Shown piece by piece: positions 22,381 through 32,889 of a stretch of 64,000 nucleotides of DNA. Origin of the DNA: Plumapathes pennacea (lineage: Eukaryota > Cnidaria > Anthozoa > Antipatharia > Myriopathidae). The notes beneath the pieces were generated by a model. The model did not search any database, was not told the DNA's origin, and saw only the letters and a list, made by a program, of their open reading frames with translations. The translations under genes were made by a program, and so were the position numbers. Position 1 is the first letter of the stretch. Every line of letters begins with the position of its first letter. The DNA lies in the NCBI GenBank assembly GCA_964036295.1, contig OZ038464.1, positions 8,356,001 to 8,420,000 on the forward strand, given 5' to 3'.

Positions 22381-22396
22381 AGTGTTCTACCCAGGT

Positions 22397-22529
22397 CCCC
22401 GCTGCGCGGGGACGCGATTCTCTTCCGATGTTTTCCCCTGCAAACCCCGCTGCGCGGGGAGGTCGCCCGTGAACGACAAACATTCAAAAACGACATGGTG
22501 TTCAGATTAGTACCCACGCAGGGCGTGGG
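22397..22529. repeat. Three GC-rich hairpins
   Basis: CCCCGCTGCGCGGGG at 22,397-22,411, the identical 15-mer at 22,445-22,459, and CCCACGCAGGGCGTGGG at 22,513-22,529. A direct repeat, GGTCGCCCGTGAA-GACAAAC, occurs at about 22,306 and 22,460. They sit between the end of repeat copy A and the start of the next LINE, where copy B has no such hairpins. Confidence 0.85.
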
Positions 22530-23008
22530 AAAAATATTATGGCATTGACGGTCATACCCTCGGGTGGATAAACGCTTTCCTGAGGGGTCGCACTCAATCC
22601 GTCTCAGTGAATGGAGTCCACTCTAATATTGCCAGTGTTACTTCTGGTGTACCTCAAGGGTCTGTACTTGGCCTTATCCTGTTTCTACTGTACATCAATG
22701 ATATTACCAGCTGTATCAACTCTACTATCAGACTGTTTGCAGATGATACCGACAGATAGACACAAAACTGGATCAAAACTTACTACAAGGTGATCTAAAC
22801 ACTCTAGCCAAGTGGTGCGAAAACTGGTCCATGGATTTTAATACAACAAAGTGCCACCTTCTAAAAATTACAAATAAACGAGCGCCAAGTGAATTCAATG
22901 ACCATATTGACGGCAAACCTCTATCCAAGGTAGCAACCCAGGATTACCTTGGAGTAACGCAATCGCACGACCTCCGTTTCAGTAGTCAATGTGTAAAGAC
23001 TACCCATA

Positions 23009-23110
23009 TCAATCAATCAATCAATCAATCTTATTTATTTAAACACGGTATTTCTCTCATATAAATGCTCTTCTAGAAATCCGTATAACCTATACTAATT
23101 GATAATAATA

Positions 23111-23166
<56 letters not shown>

Positions 23167-26025
23167 TTATAATAATTGCAAATATTTCAAAACGCTAAAA
23201 ATGTATTACATACAATCATTTAAATTCTAAAAAATACATTATATCCTAGTATAAAAGTTCCCCTAAAGTTATTGTCCTATTAAAAACTATGAAGACTAAA
23301 ATGGTTATAAAAGATTTAAAAAGGATCTTAAATTTGTCTGACTTCTAAGGTCTTTCGATAGGTTATTCCAGAGAACCGCCCCTCTATAATGGAAGCTATG
23401 TTTCCCTGCTTCAGTGTGTGGTCTTGGTACAAATATGTTATATGATGAGTTTCTTAAATTATAGCAATGTACAGAGTTTGTACTATCAAAGATTTGGGTC
23501 AAATAGTTTGGTACAATTTCATTAATTGACTTGTACATTAATATAGCTAATTGTTTTGACCTTCGTGTCCCAAGATTATCCCACTTTAGTTCATCCAGTA
23601 TGTCAACTGACCGCCTATCATAATTTGAGAGGGTCACCACCCTGGCAGCTCTGTTTTGGAGGGTTTGTAGTTTGTCAGCCATCCCTTTCGCACAGCTTCC
23701 CCATACTGAACTACAGTAATCGAAATATGGTAGTACAAGAGAGCTGTACATCGTGAGTAATGTATCATATGGTACAAGATGTCTGACACGCCTTAGAGCT
23801 CCAATCCCCCCTGATGCTTTCTTTAAAATTTTGTCTAGTTGCTCCTTCCAAGTTAATGATTGGTCTATCTCAACTCCTAGATAATTATATGTTGTTTCCC
23901 TTAGCAGGGGTTTGTGATCTACCAGTACTTGAAACTGATGCTCAAGATGCTTTATCTTATATTGACTAGCTATTATCATATATTTTGTCTTGACCACATT
24001 CAGGCTCAGTTTATTTGCTTTTAGCCATGTATGTACTTTGCATAGGTCATGATTCATCTGTTGTTCTAGTATTTTCTCGTCTGAGTTTGCGATAGTTAAG
24101 CTAGTATCATCTGCATACATCCGTACTTTAGAGTAGAGATCACAATTTGGAAGGTCATTTATATAGATTATAAAGAGTAGCGGACCAAGGATAGAACCTT
24201 GGGGTATTCCACATTTTATTGTACAGCTATCTGACAGCACACCATCAACAAAAGTTTTTTGTTTTCGTTCTGTAAGGTATGAAGCAAACCAGTTTAGGCT
24301 TGCTTGGTCGACACCATAAAGTTTCAGTTTACCTAACAGAATTTTGTGGTCCATGGTGTCAAAGGCCTTTTTTAGGTCCAGAAAAATAACTCCGTTTAGA
24401 AGACCCTTATCTATATTTTGGTACCAGTCATTTGTGGCATCTAGTAGAGCCGTCAATGTGGAATGTAGGGGTCGGAAACCTGATTGTGAATCTGTAAGTA
24501 TGCCATGTTCTGTAAGATAACTGTAAAGTTGGTTAAAGATAATCCTTTCTATGAGCTTAGTGACAGCTGGCAGAACTGAAATAGGTCTATAATTATCTGG
24601 AATGCACTTCTTATCATCTTTGTATAATGGTGTCACTCTAGCAATTTTCCAATCATTTGGGAAGGTCATAGTTCTAATAGAAAGGTTAAATAAAAAGGTA
24701 AGAGATGGGGCTATTATTGTGTCTGCCTCCTTTAACAGCCTAGTGCTGATACCATCTAAACCGCAAGCTTTATTTGTTGGTAGAGCTTTTATCAACTCAA
24801 TAACCTCTGTATTTGATGTCTCTTTAATACTGAAGGAGTGTTCAGTAGGAGTGATATAGTTTGAGAACTGCCTTGAAGAGGGTGGCAGTCGAGAAGCTAG
24901 CTTTGGCCCAATTTCAGTAAAATGGGAGTTTAGAGCATTACTGATTTCCTCTGGGGTAGTATGGTTTATATCATTATATATGATATTTTTAATAGATGTT
25001 GTATTAACTCTGCTGCCCAGTAAGTTATTTATGCCTTTCCATGTTTGTTTTATATTCTTAGAATTTTCTCTGAAGTACAAATTATAGTATTCCTCTTTAG
25101 CAGATTTAATACTATAATTGACTCTATTTTTAATATGTTTATACTCCAACCAACTGTTTCCTGTATTGAGCCTTTTAGCTATCCTCTTTATCTTATCCCT
25201 TTCAAACATGAGGCTTTTAAGTTCTGATGTTAACCAAGGGGCTGGCTTGGCTCGTACCCTTTTGCGTCTTAGTGGAGCATGATGGTTACAAACAGAAAGG
25301 AAAGTTTCTTTCCATGTTTGCCAGGCAAAATTGGGATCGTTGTAATTTTCTATATTTTCCCATGGGATCAACATAAGATCCTCCCTAAATCTATTTTGAT
25401 CAAAGTTTCTATATTGTCTTGATTCAATGATCTTAGGACTCGACTTCAGGGACGGTATTTTTCGTATAGCATATATTAGATTATGATCACTGATACCAAT
25501 CTCTGATACTCCATGATGAGAAAATTTTGCAGTTTCATTTGTCAAAAAAAGGTCTATTGTGGTAGATGTCTCTTTTGTGACTCGTGTTGGCTGTCTTATA
25601 AGCTGCTGGTATTGGAGAGTATTGCATATTTCAAGTAATCGTGATGTATGGTGGTCATAGGGAGTGGCACTAACATCGCAGTTTAAATCACCAAGGATGT
25701 TAACTTCAATCTCTTGTGATTCTAGTTTTTCTAGGAGGCACTCAAATGTGTCCATCAAATTTATTTGTGAGCTTGGGGGCCTATACCATGTTGCAATTAA
25801 GAAGGGTTTGGCTTTTGGTTTCTTGATTTTAACACAGAGCCATTCCAGGTCTAGCCCACTCAGAGTTAGTGTGTTATCACAATCGTAATCAATAACATTC
25901 CTGATGTATAGTGCCACGCCCCCTCCATTTCTATTTCGGTCCTTTCTTTCAAGCACATAGCCGGGTATACTCATTTCTTCGCTACTAATACTGTTATCCA
26001 GGCGGGTTTCATTTATAGCAAGAAC
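23009..26025 (-). mobile_element. Young CR1/L2-type LINE inserted in the older LINE
   Basis: Flanked by the 7-bp direct repeat ACCCATA (23,002-23,008 and 26,026-26,032). The 3' end, at the low coordinate, has a (TTGA)n microsatellite tail directly after an AATAAATAA-containing end, and a long (TAA)n tract at about 23,105-23,163 in its 3' UTR. 5'-truncated within the endonuclease, as is common for LINE insertions. Confidence 0.9.
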
Positions 26026-26031
26026 ACCCAT
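23305..26031 (-). CDS. LINE ORF2-type protein: endonuclease and reverse transcriptase, intact frame
   Basis: 908 codons without a stop. Endonuclease (residues ~1-230): LAINETRLDN, ATWYRPPSS, ILGDLNCDV, TTIDLFLTN and SDHNLIYAI; the N-terminal ~40-60 residues are lost. RT (~460-720): DNYRPISVLPAVTKLIERI, SGFRPLHSTLTALL, GVIFLDLKKAFDTMDH, GIPQGSILGPLLFIIYINDL and MYADDTSL (catalytic YADD). The C-terminal thumb and tail include FHYRGAVLWNNLS. The apparent start ATG (26,029-26,031) lies in the target duplication and is not the element's own start, so the true protein began further upstream in the source copy. Intact coding indicates recent insertion; this copy cannot be fully functional. Confidence 0.9.
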   Translation of the reverse strand: MGVLAINETRLDNSISSEEMSIPGYVLERKDRNRNGGGVALYIRNVIDYDCDNTLTLSGLDLEWLCVKIKKPKAKPFLIATWYRPPSSQINLMDTFECLLEKLESQEIEVNILGDLNCDVSATPYDHHTSRLLEICNTLQYQQLIRQPTRVTKETSTTIDLFLTNETAKFSHHGVSEIGISDHNLIYAIRKIPSLKSSPKIIESRQYRNFDQNRFREDLMLIPWENIENYNDPNFAWQTWKETFLSVCNHHAPLRRKRVRAKPAPWLTSELKSLMFERDKIKRIAKRLNTGNSWLEYKHIKNRVNYSIKSAKEEYYNLYFRENSKNIKQTWKGINNLLGSRVNTTSIKNIIYNDINHTTPEEISNALNSHFTEIGPKLASRLPPSSRQFSNYITPTEHSFSIKETSNTEVIELIKALPTNKACGLDGISTRLLKEADTIIAPSLTFLFNLSIRTMTFPNDWKIARVTPLYKDDKKCIPDNYRPISVLPAVTKLIERIIFNQLYSYLTEHGILTDSQSGFRPLHSTLTALLDATNDWYQNIDKGLLNGVIFLDLKKAFDTMDHKILLGKLKLYGVDQASLNWFASYLTERKQKTFVDGVLSDSCTIKCGIPQGSILGPLLFIIYINDLPNCDLYSKVRMYADDTSLTIANSDEKILEQQMNHDLCKVHTWLKANKLSLNVVKTKYMIIASQYKIKHLEHQFQVLVDHKPLLRETTYNYLGVEIDQSLTWKEQLDKILKKASGGIGALRRVRHLVPYDTLLTMYSSLVLPYFDYCSSVWGSCAKGMADKLQTLQNRAARVVTLSNYDRRSVDILDELKWDNLGTRRSKQLAILMYKSINEIVPNYLTQIFDSTNSVHCYNLRNSSYNIFVPRPHTEAGKHSFHYRGAVLWNNLSKDLRSQTNLRSFLNLL

Positions 26032-26359
26032 AAAGCTAACAAATACTGGGGATCGTCAGGCGCACATTAAAGCCGTGCACACAAAGTGCAAAGAAGCAAG
26101 CTTACGAGTGTCTTGTGAGACCTAAACTCGAATATGCATCGGCAGCATGGAACTCCCACACAGACCAAAACGTAAACAGGCTGGAGCAGATCCAGAAAAA
26201 TGCCGCTCGATTTGTTTGCGGTGATTATCGCAAAACTACACATTCCGCGGATCTTGTGAACCACCTTGGATGGGACACACTCGAACAGCGCCGATTGCTG
26301 CACCAAGCATCCCTATTCTACAAAATCCGAAGTGGGCTAGTCTGCATAGATTTCCCATC

Positions 26360-26960
26360 GTGTGTAATTTAACAAATTGACGTCAGTTTTTTATGTGTCT
26401 GTCCTCTTATTGATCATGAAACGCGTCATAACAACGCGTTTCATGATCAATAAGAGGACAGACACATAAAAAACTGACGTCAATTTGTTTTTTACAATAA
26501 CAAAACTCAAGCGACGACGCGGGAAAAACACGCAAGAAAACTGGATTTTGTTCGATTTGACCGAAATGTTGTCAACAGCTTTTCCCGCTTTCTAATTGGT
26601 CGAGGTTGAAATTCAAGACATTTCATTGGCCAAAAAGTGACAGCTTGACGTGAGCATTTCGCGCGTGCAAAGTAAAATTTTGTCAAAGAAGTTGAAAAGA
26701 AATGAAACTAGACGCTTTTCTGCTGCGGTTTTCTCGACAATTTCAAGACAAAGCTCAAGGAAATTCGCCTCTAAATACTTCTGGTTCTCTACTTCAAATG
26801 CCGAATGTCGCTTTTGCAAGAACTGAGGTAAATTTGAAGCTGAATTCACCTTCTTCGTCCAAATCACTGTCGTCAGCACTCGATTTTATGTGTCTGTCCT
26901 CTTATTGATAATGAAAATTAGCCAATCACAAAGCGAGAAACTGACGTGTTATTGTAAAAA
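26360..26960. mobile_element. 601-bp MITE-like insertion with a large palindrome
   Basis: Inserted in the older LINE with 5-bp flanking repeats CCATC (26,355-26,359 and 26,961-26,965); removing the insertion and one CCATC restores the LINE frame. Bases 26,371-26,489 form a perfect palindrome (56-bp arms, 7-base loop CATAACA). Parts of the arm, TTATGTGTCTGTCCTCTTAT, recur near the right end at about 26,886. TTTTTACAATAACA at about 26,491 is inverted at the right terminus. No transposase; ORFs inside are shadows. Confidence 0.8.
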
Positions 26961-27365
26961 CCATCATTGAGAGGAATCAAGCCACACAACTACCAACAAG
27001 TACAATCCAACATTTTAAGTTATAGTTATTCTTTTTTTCCGAGGATGATAAGGGTATGGAATATGCTTCCACGAACTGCCCACGAAGCTACGACAGTAGC
27101 AAATTTCGAACTATTAGCGAGACCAGCTCTAGCTTCTATGAAGCCTCCCTCTTACCTGAGGAGACTGTAGTCATTCCTCCCTATCCATTTTGTCATTTTA
27201 GCCTATTTATTTGTATATAGCACTTTTGTTTTATTCTGTTTTTAGAAACTGCACCCGCACTGCACTAATCTAGGTTACACAGCACTTTATTGTTGCACGA
27301 ATCATTGCACAAACTTCCAGTATTAGTGTAAACTAAATTTGGGAGTATATCACCTAAGACCTAAG

Positions 27366-27752
27366 ACCTAATGGGAAAAGTAAATTAGTCAGCATTGACA
27401 ATAGAATTTCGCTGGTATGTAACCACAGAACCACATGCAAATTAATTATTATGCTAGAATAGTCGTTAAAAAAAAACACTAAAAGACTACGATAACTAAA
27501 ATTAAAACATAAACATAATAAAGTAACGACTTACACAGAAACATACACTAAAAGAGCAGCAAGATAATGATCTCAGATGTTGCCCTTGAGCATGGAACTT
27601 ACTTAGTTTTTGTAGGGATCACAAAAACAAAAAACTCTTAGCGTCGAGCGACTCCGCTGCTAATTAACTATCCTAAATGAATTTAGTGCAAACTTGCCTG
27701 GGAAAGTATTTTGGAGTTTTTCAACATTAATGTTATGAAGATATGTTTTACA
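27366..27752. other. Non-coding stretch between LINE remnants
   Basis: AT-rich and unannotated; nothing recognised. Confidence 0.5.
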
Positions 27753-28200
27753 TTAGAATAAACTTTCTATTAATGTAAATTTTATCCGGCTCCGCTTTAC
27801 TAAAGGATACTTTTTGCCCCTTTTTCTTTGCTTCTTTAAGTTTTGGCATTTGTTTTCGTCTTCTTTCGATAACTTCGCGCGGAAAATCTTGCAAAACATG
27901 TAGTTCGTCTCCCGAAGATTGTAGGCCACGCTCAGCACTCTCTCACGATCTGGGAAGCGCAGGAACCGGGCCAAGATTGGTCTGGGCTTCCCATCAACCG
28001 ATTTTCCAATCCAGTGGACCCGTTCGATCTCTATACTGTTGCGTGGATCTTCAATACGTAACATTTTCCATAAACTCGTACAGAACCTCTCTTGTGTCGA
28101 AGCCCTTCCCGTTCTCCGAAGCAGTGACCTCCCTCTCTGGCACACCAAAAAATTTCAAGTTTTCTCTTCGGCTAGTTGCGGTGCTCGGATGTCGGGTGTA
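27753..28200 (-). pseudogene. L1/Tx1-type ORF1 protein fragment
   Basis: The minus strand encodes SRRENLKFFGVPERE, then after a frame change RIEDPRNSIEIERVHWIGK, KPRPILARFLRFPDRERVL and a basic Lys-rich tail. This is the RRM/C-terminal domain arrangement of L1-like ORF1 RNA-binding proteins (transposase_22 type). The ORF2 part is not adjacent. Remnant only. Confidence 0.75.
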
Positions 28201-28537
28201 ACAGCCTCGTTTATTATTTTATCGCATACAATAACAGGTCAGGTACATTAGTGTAGATGGGCGACTGATCACCCTGTGCAAAGAACGGATACTATCATCT
28301 GATAATACCGACACATCTTATTTGTTGTGTGGGTATAAATTCAGTTTTGGGGCTGCAAAGACAGCTGTTTAATCAACATTGTATACGCATGTATTTATTT
28401 ATATCATAGCTCATTTCTCGACTAATTCCATATCCAAATCGAACAAACAGGGCAAACTCTCGCGACATTACCTTACTGGACACCTCAGTTCGAAACGGCT
28501 ATCATTAAACTCAATGCAAGTTTAGTGTTTGACTTAC

Positions 28538-28580
28538 CAATTTCTCCAAAAAGATGCACCCTAAGAACTCCAGGTTCGGG
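28538..28580 (-). CDS. Internal exon of an unrecognised minus-strand gene (43 nt)
   Basis: Bounded by an acceptor (TTCTCATCCTCGTAG) and a donor (GTAAGT) on the minus strand. It reads PEPGVLRVHLFGEI and ends in phase 1. It joins in phase to the exon at 28,983-29,102. A downstream exon was not found before the L1 ORF1 remnant. Confidence 0.55.
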
Positions 28581-28713
28581 CTACGAGGATGAGAAAATAA
28601 TAAGTGATAATGCACCAAGTTGTAAATAGAATGACTCTTCTTTCACTATAACCTCACTGCCCGCTTCACCAGCTAAAGTTGAAACACTGTACCTACCCTA
28701 TGCTAGTCCCCCC

Positions 28714-28875
28714 TTTCCTGACCAAAGATCGTGTCCACGAGTGAAAAATGAACGAATTTGAGCATTGGAGGTCTGGATTCGAGCGGCGGGGCGAGGCTCG
28801 CTCCGCCGCTCGTGTTCCGACCTCGAAGTTTGCATATATTTTTCACTCGTACATGCGATCTTTGGCCAGAAAAGA
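28714..28875. repeat. MITE-like imperfect palindrome in an intron
   Basis: Left arm from CCAAAGATCG through CGAGTGAAAAAT is inverted as ATTTTTCACTCG...CGATCTTTGG on the right. A second internal hairpin (GAGCGGCGG/CCGCCGCTC around GCGAGGCTCGC) is nested in the centre. Total about 160 bases. The ORFs on both strands through it are palindrome artefacts. Confidence 0.85.
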
Positions 28876-28982
28876 TGCGACTGGCACACGTCATCCAAGG
28901 ATTCTCCTAATCCCACAAAGAACGTACAGACAGAAAGACACTGACACTGCAGTGAAAGCTTCTGGGCCAACAATGTACTCAC

Positions 28983-29102
28983 CAGTGTGGTAAAGTCTGT
29001 ACCCAACTGTGAGGCCAGGTAGAGTGCATGTCGGTTATAAAGCTGCAGGACAAAAGGATAAACTCTACACGTGTACCATACGTAGCGTTTGTTATACTCT
29101 GC
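28983..29102 (-). CDS. Internal exon of an unrecognised minus-strand gene (120 nt)
   Basis: Forty codons, phase 0 at both ends, between an AG acceptor (ATGCAG) and a GTGAGT donor. It reads YNKRYVWYTCRVYPFVLQLY and ends LGTDFTTL. It continues in phase into 28,538-28,580. It may belong to the gene starting at 43,848, but at least one connecting exon was not identified. Family not recognised. Confidence 0.6.
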
Positions 29103-29284
29103 CTGCATCTTATTGCATTGGTTAACACAACATAACACAATCAACAAAAACAACTATTTATACATGGTAATAATTTCAGCTGGTAGCTGGTGGGCCGTGT
29201 TGGTGGAAGACCTGTAAAAAGAAGACAAGTAAGGAAGGGAAAAACCGTTAGGGTTGCCTCCTCGGATGAAAAACTTTCCTATTA

Positions 29285-29385
29285 CTACCGGCCATGGGGA
29301 TCGAACCCACGACTTCCTGGTTCAGAGCTTCATGACGGATCCTGCTCCGACACCCCTGACCACTTGGCCACTGAGTCAGTTGCTA
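29285..29385 (-). repeat. tRNA-derived SINE head with pol III A and B boxes
   Basis: On the minus strand an A-box-like TGGCCAAGTGGTC (29,358-29,370) is followed about 50 bases later by a B box GGTTCGATCCC (29,297-29,307). No acceptor stem pairing flanks it, so it is a SINE promoter rather than a tRNA gene. Most like a Leu/Ser-type tRNA from the spacing. Confidence 0.7.
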
Positions 29386-29815
29386 AACTAGCGTAAATCA
29401 AACTGATTGCACCAATCACATGTCACCATACCATTCTGCCATCACGGTACCACAAAATAAGAATCATTTTTGTGAATCCAATGCTTTTAGAAATGTGTAT
29501 ATTAGTGAATGCTGCAATATTTACTCAAATAATTACACTTGTTTCAATTTTATTGATTCGTTAGTACCTCTAACAAAAGACGTACGTTTCCACCGCATTC
29601 CAGTGCAAATAGAAATTACTTGGTATTTCCCGAAGCCTTGAGAGGTGGGCAGCTTTTAACTAGCTGCGCGTGGTAATCATGACTGCTTCAATTTAGTTGC
29701 AATTGTAAACGTAAAAGAAATATAATCGTGCAACGCTTTTAAAGATGTTTCCAAAGTATGACATCATAATGATACCTCGTTGAAACTTTTCAGCTCGTTT
29801 TCCCTTTTGCTCACT

Positions 29816-29851
<36 letters not shown>

Positions 29852-29930
29852 TATCACTTTATTTAAGTTTCAATGTATTTAGCACTGCCGTGCTAATTGG
29901 GGAGACTTGAAATGCAAAAACCAAATATCA
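29816..29930 (-). repeat. LINE 3' end with (GATA)n tail
   Basis: A (GATA)n tract at 29,816-29,852 is followed by ATATCACTTTATTTAAGTTT. Read on the minus strand this is an AATAAA hexamer just before a tetranucleotide tail, the same layout as the LINE ends at 2809 and 23,009. Only a short 3' fragment is present. Confidence 0.65.
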
Positions 29931-30913
29931 TAAACGGCTGAACGTAAATTTGTTAAGAATTCCAACTGGTCGGAGGCTAACCAGTTGGCTTTTACATAGT
30001 GTGGCAAAGGATTTGAACTCAGTGCTACAGTGTTGTAGTGTTTAGAGTGGGACTAATGGCTATCTGGCTTCTCATAATTCAAGCGAAAAATTCACATGGT
30101 GTGCAAGCCTCGTTTTTCTTGTACACAACTTATGATATAGAAAAGGCAATGAACTAACTTATAGTCGAGTATCGAGTCCTAGTATTGAGTTTCTTGGCTA
30201 AGTCCTGAAGTTTTACGAACGTTACAATTTACTACAAAATCTGCACTTGAATCCACAGTTTTGTACAATAACCGCTGACTCAAAAGCAAAATTACCGCAC
30301 GGCCGAAAAACGTATTTCCGCGGTGTCCGGCCACACTGCCTCCCTCTAAGTGCAAATGCATTATTTAAAAGCACGACGTAGTTCAATATATACAGATATA
30401 TACAATATTATAGTTAACATTCTTTTATGTCGTCCCTGTCACGTTGTGTACTGTGACTGTGATCACAATTGTTGATCAATTAAATTTGTAAATAAATCTT
30501 CATTCATTAATTCTGGCAATAAAATAGCTCGGCTGGAATATGGACGATATTGCTACAAGAATGAGGAGAGCCTAGAAGATCTAGAATGGACTCAAAAAAG
30601 GAAACGAGAACGCTAGGCCCTGCTTCGTTTGTCGAATGATAAACAATTTAGTACACGAAAAGTCGTGCAATACGGCTGAAGTAGGATCCAAAAAAAAAAT
30701 AGAAAAGACTTATAAAAATACTCCGCAGTATTGCACTCCTTCCCGTTAAGAACTCCTTTGTATTTGAAATATATCGTCTCTTACATGTCTCTATTAAAGC
30801 AAGGTTAAACACACAGCACCGATTTTAAACTAGTGTACGAGTTAGAGAATCACAGACCCCAGGGCGCTCAAAACTTCAGCCTCAAATTCCTTCACGGTGT
30901 CCAGCTCTCACAT
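29931..30913. other. Non-coding intronic or intergenic stretch
   Basis: No supported gene. The ORF 30,179-30,361 (minus) has no recognisable feature. Confidence 0.5.
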
Positions 30914-31544
30914 ATCGAAACTAATCTTGCACTCTGAAAATAAATGCCAAAGAAATAAAACATACATGTACTGGTATCAATAAATACTTAAAAATGATAT
31001 ATTGTATTGTACAAAACACTCCACTGTACAGTATGCCAGTAGCAAACATTAATAACTTAAATATGAAAGCCAATGAAAACCATGAAAATCAGTTCACTAT
31101 CTCTATTAAGGGTAAAATAAATCAGAACATACACAATTTAATTTTGAGCTGAATTCAGTAACACAGAAAAAAATGCATTTGAAATGAAATTCACAGTCTT
31201 CAAAGACAAACTAGACTGGCGTTGCCAGTGAGCTCGCGGTGTGAGTTGCGTCGAGACCAGAATATACTAAAATGGAAAGTAGGGACAAGAGTGGGACTCC
31301 CAAGAGAGACGTCCAGTTTCTCACCAGAAAAATATCACACAGTTACAGAGAACTTGGCTGTTGACACCTTGCTCAAATGAAACCTGATTAAACTATAAAT
31401 TATCATTACAACACATACATTTGCTTCTTAAAGTTTGAGCGACCCTGCATTTTGAGAATGCGTGACATATCTTTTTATGCACAGTCGATTTTTGACAGTT
31501 TGACTTCGACTCTTATTTCTAACGAGAGGCCACGATTAATCCAG

Positions 31545-32237
31545 CCTTCGCTTTAATACTTTTGTGGTTTCTTTTATTAACTGAATACGTTTCTTCTATA
31601 AGGCTTTCGAGTATTCGTGTTCTGTAACAAGCGAGGAATGTAATACGACACTTTACAATATTATTGCGGTTTTGTTCACAGTGTGTTCAGTCATTTGTGA
31701 ACTGCAAACTCAATGCTCAAGACTATTTCGGTGTATTTTTCATATCTGGTATATATGACCATTGCGAAACAAAGGCTACATGATCGAATGAAAGAAACAT
31801 TTCAACAGGCAAAGTACGATAAGCAGAAGAATTTTATGAGGCAACAGATGTCATGTACAAAGTAAAAAGCATAAATCGCCATTGTTTTGCGGCTAAAGCT
31901 CGTCGTAGCTTTGGTTTCCGTTTTCGGCCTGTTATCTTCCCAGAAGTATTTTGTGCCGCCACAGAAAGTTTCGTCGGGACTAAATATTTAGCGGCGACAG
32001 AGAAATTTGCAATCCCCGAGCGGTATCCATCAAACATTTGTTTACGGCTATTCTCAAAGCTTCCGCGGTGAACTTAAGAACGCAAGCCAAAATCGTTCCC
32101 TAAAATCCAGTTTATCCGTGCATGTTCTACAGAGCCCAATGGTGTTGAGTTTGGATGGGATGCAGTTAACCTTTACACACAAGTAATTACGAGCAATTCA
32201 CTGGTCACATCTCGAGTTGTTTAGCGAAGTCAATTAT
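31545..32237 (+). repeat. Dispersed repeat R1, copy 1
   Basis: Contains the family landmarks TTTATTAACTGAATACGTTT, CACAGTGTGTTCAGTC, ACAAAGGCTACATGATCGAA, GAGGCAACAGATGTCATGTA and AGAAAGTTTCGTCGGGACTA. It sits in the first insertion of repeat copy B. The family has five copies here. No protein is recognisable; minus-strand fragments with conserved short ORFs are probably incidental. Confidence 0.85.
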
Positions 32238-32286
32238 ATACATACATACATATTTTTATTGAAGCTCCCCTCAAGCTCCCCTACAA
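32238..32286. repeat. (TACA)n tract and TTTTTATT end, LINE-tail-like
   Basis: TACATACATACATA followed by TTTTTATTGAAGCTCCCC. Resembles another LINE 3' terminus at the edge of the first insertion in copy B, but too short to assign. Confidence 0.4.
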
Positions 32287-32889
32287 AATCATGAAATTTC
32301 TCAAAGACAAAAAAGTGTAAAACAAAGCATGGCAGCTACTTTTTAATAATTAAATAATTAAATTTTTAAATCAATTATTGATAGAAAACCATGAAATTAC
32401 ATACTAAGAAAAGTGTAATCCAGTTAGAAAAGACAATAGTTGTGTAATGGTGTCACGGGTGCACTGTACCATACATTTTCTTTGTGTTCTACTTATTGGA
32501 GGATGTTTGCAAAATTCGTGAAGTGAACATATACTGTAATCAAAGCAGCGTTGCCGCTGAAAGCTCGCCCATTCCTGTTGGTCGATAGGGTTTACGTGGT
32601 TTTTGTTTAACATTTTGTTTTGCTTTTATAGTTAGTGAGACAATATTTATTTAACATCACAGAATCATAGAATCTGCTCAAAATTTTGCAGAAAGCACTC
32701 TAGCTGGACCCAGAAACTTCCAAAGAAGAATCTTTTAGGTTCACTGTTTCTACTGTTCCATTGGTGACAAATAATTGTGTACGAAGCCAGGATTGCAGTC
32801 ATGATGCTGTAAATAGTGCAGTACAAAATAACATAAATCAAAATGACATTGTTATGTTATGTTATGTTATGTTATGTTTGTGCAGTTAG

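Larger units (their letters stand above)
22536..27365 (+). mobile_element. Older plus-strand LINE, split by two later insertions
   Basis: RT remnants on the plus strand: VTSGVPQGSVLG, LYINDITSCI and LFADDT (22,600-22,750), then LAKWCENWSMDFNTTKCHLL and ATQDYLGVT (to 23,001). The frame resumes at 26,033 with LVRPKLEYASAAW and QKNAARFVCGDY (to 26,354), and again at 26,966 with the RMIRVWNMLPR motif and PSYLRRL (to about 27,170), then a 3' UTR. The two gaps are exactly the two inserted elements; both joins are in frame once one target duplication is removed. The element lacks its 5' half. Confidence 0.9.

Noticed and set aside
23100-23165. CRISPR-like or regulatory array
   Set aside because: Plain (TAA)n microsatellite in a LINE 3' UTR; no spacers anywhere in the window.
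28698-29153. 151-codon minus-strand ORF as one protein
   Set aside because: It joins a real exon to palindromic MITE sequence through an intron; only 28,983-29,102 has coding evidence.
29285-29385. tRNA gene on the minus strand
   Set aside because: A and B boxes are present but there is no acceptor or D-stem pairing; interpreted as a SINE head.
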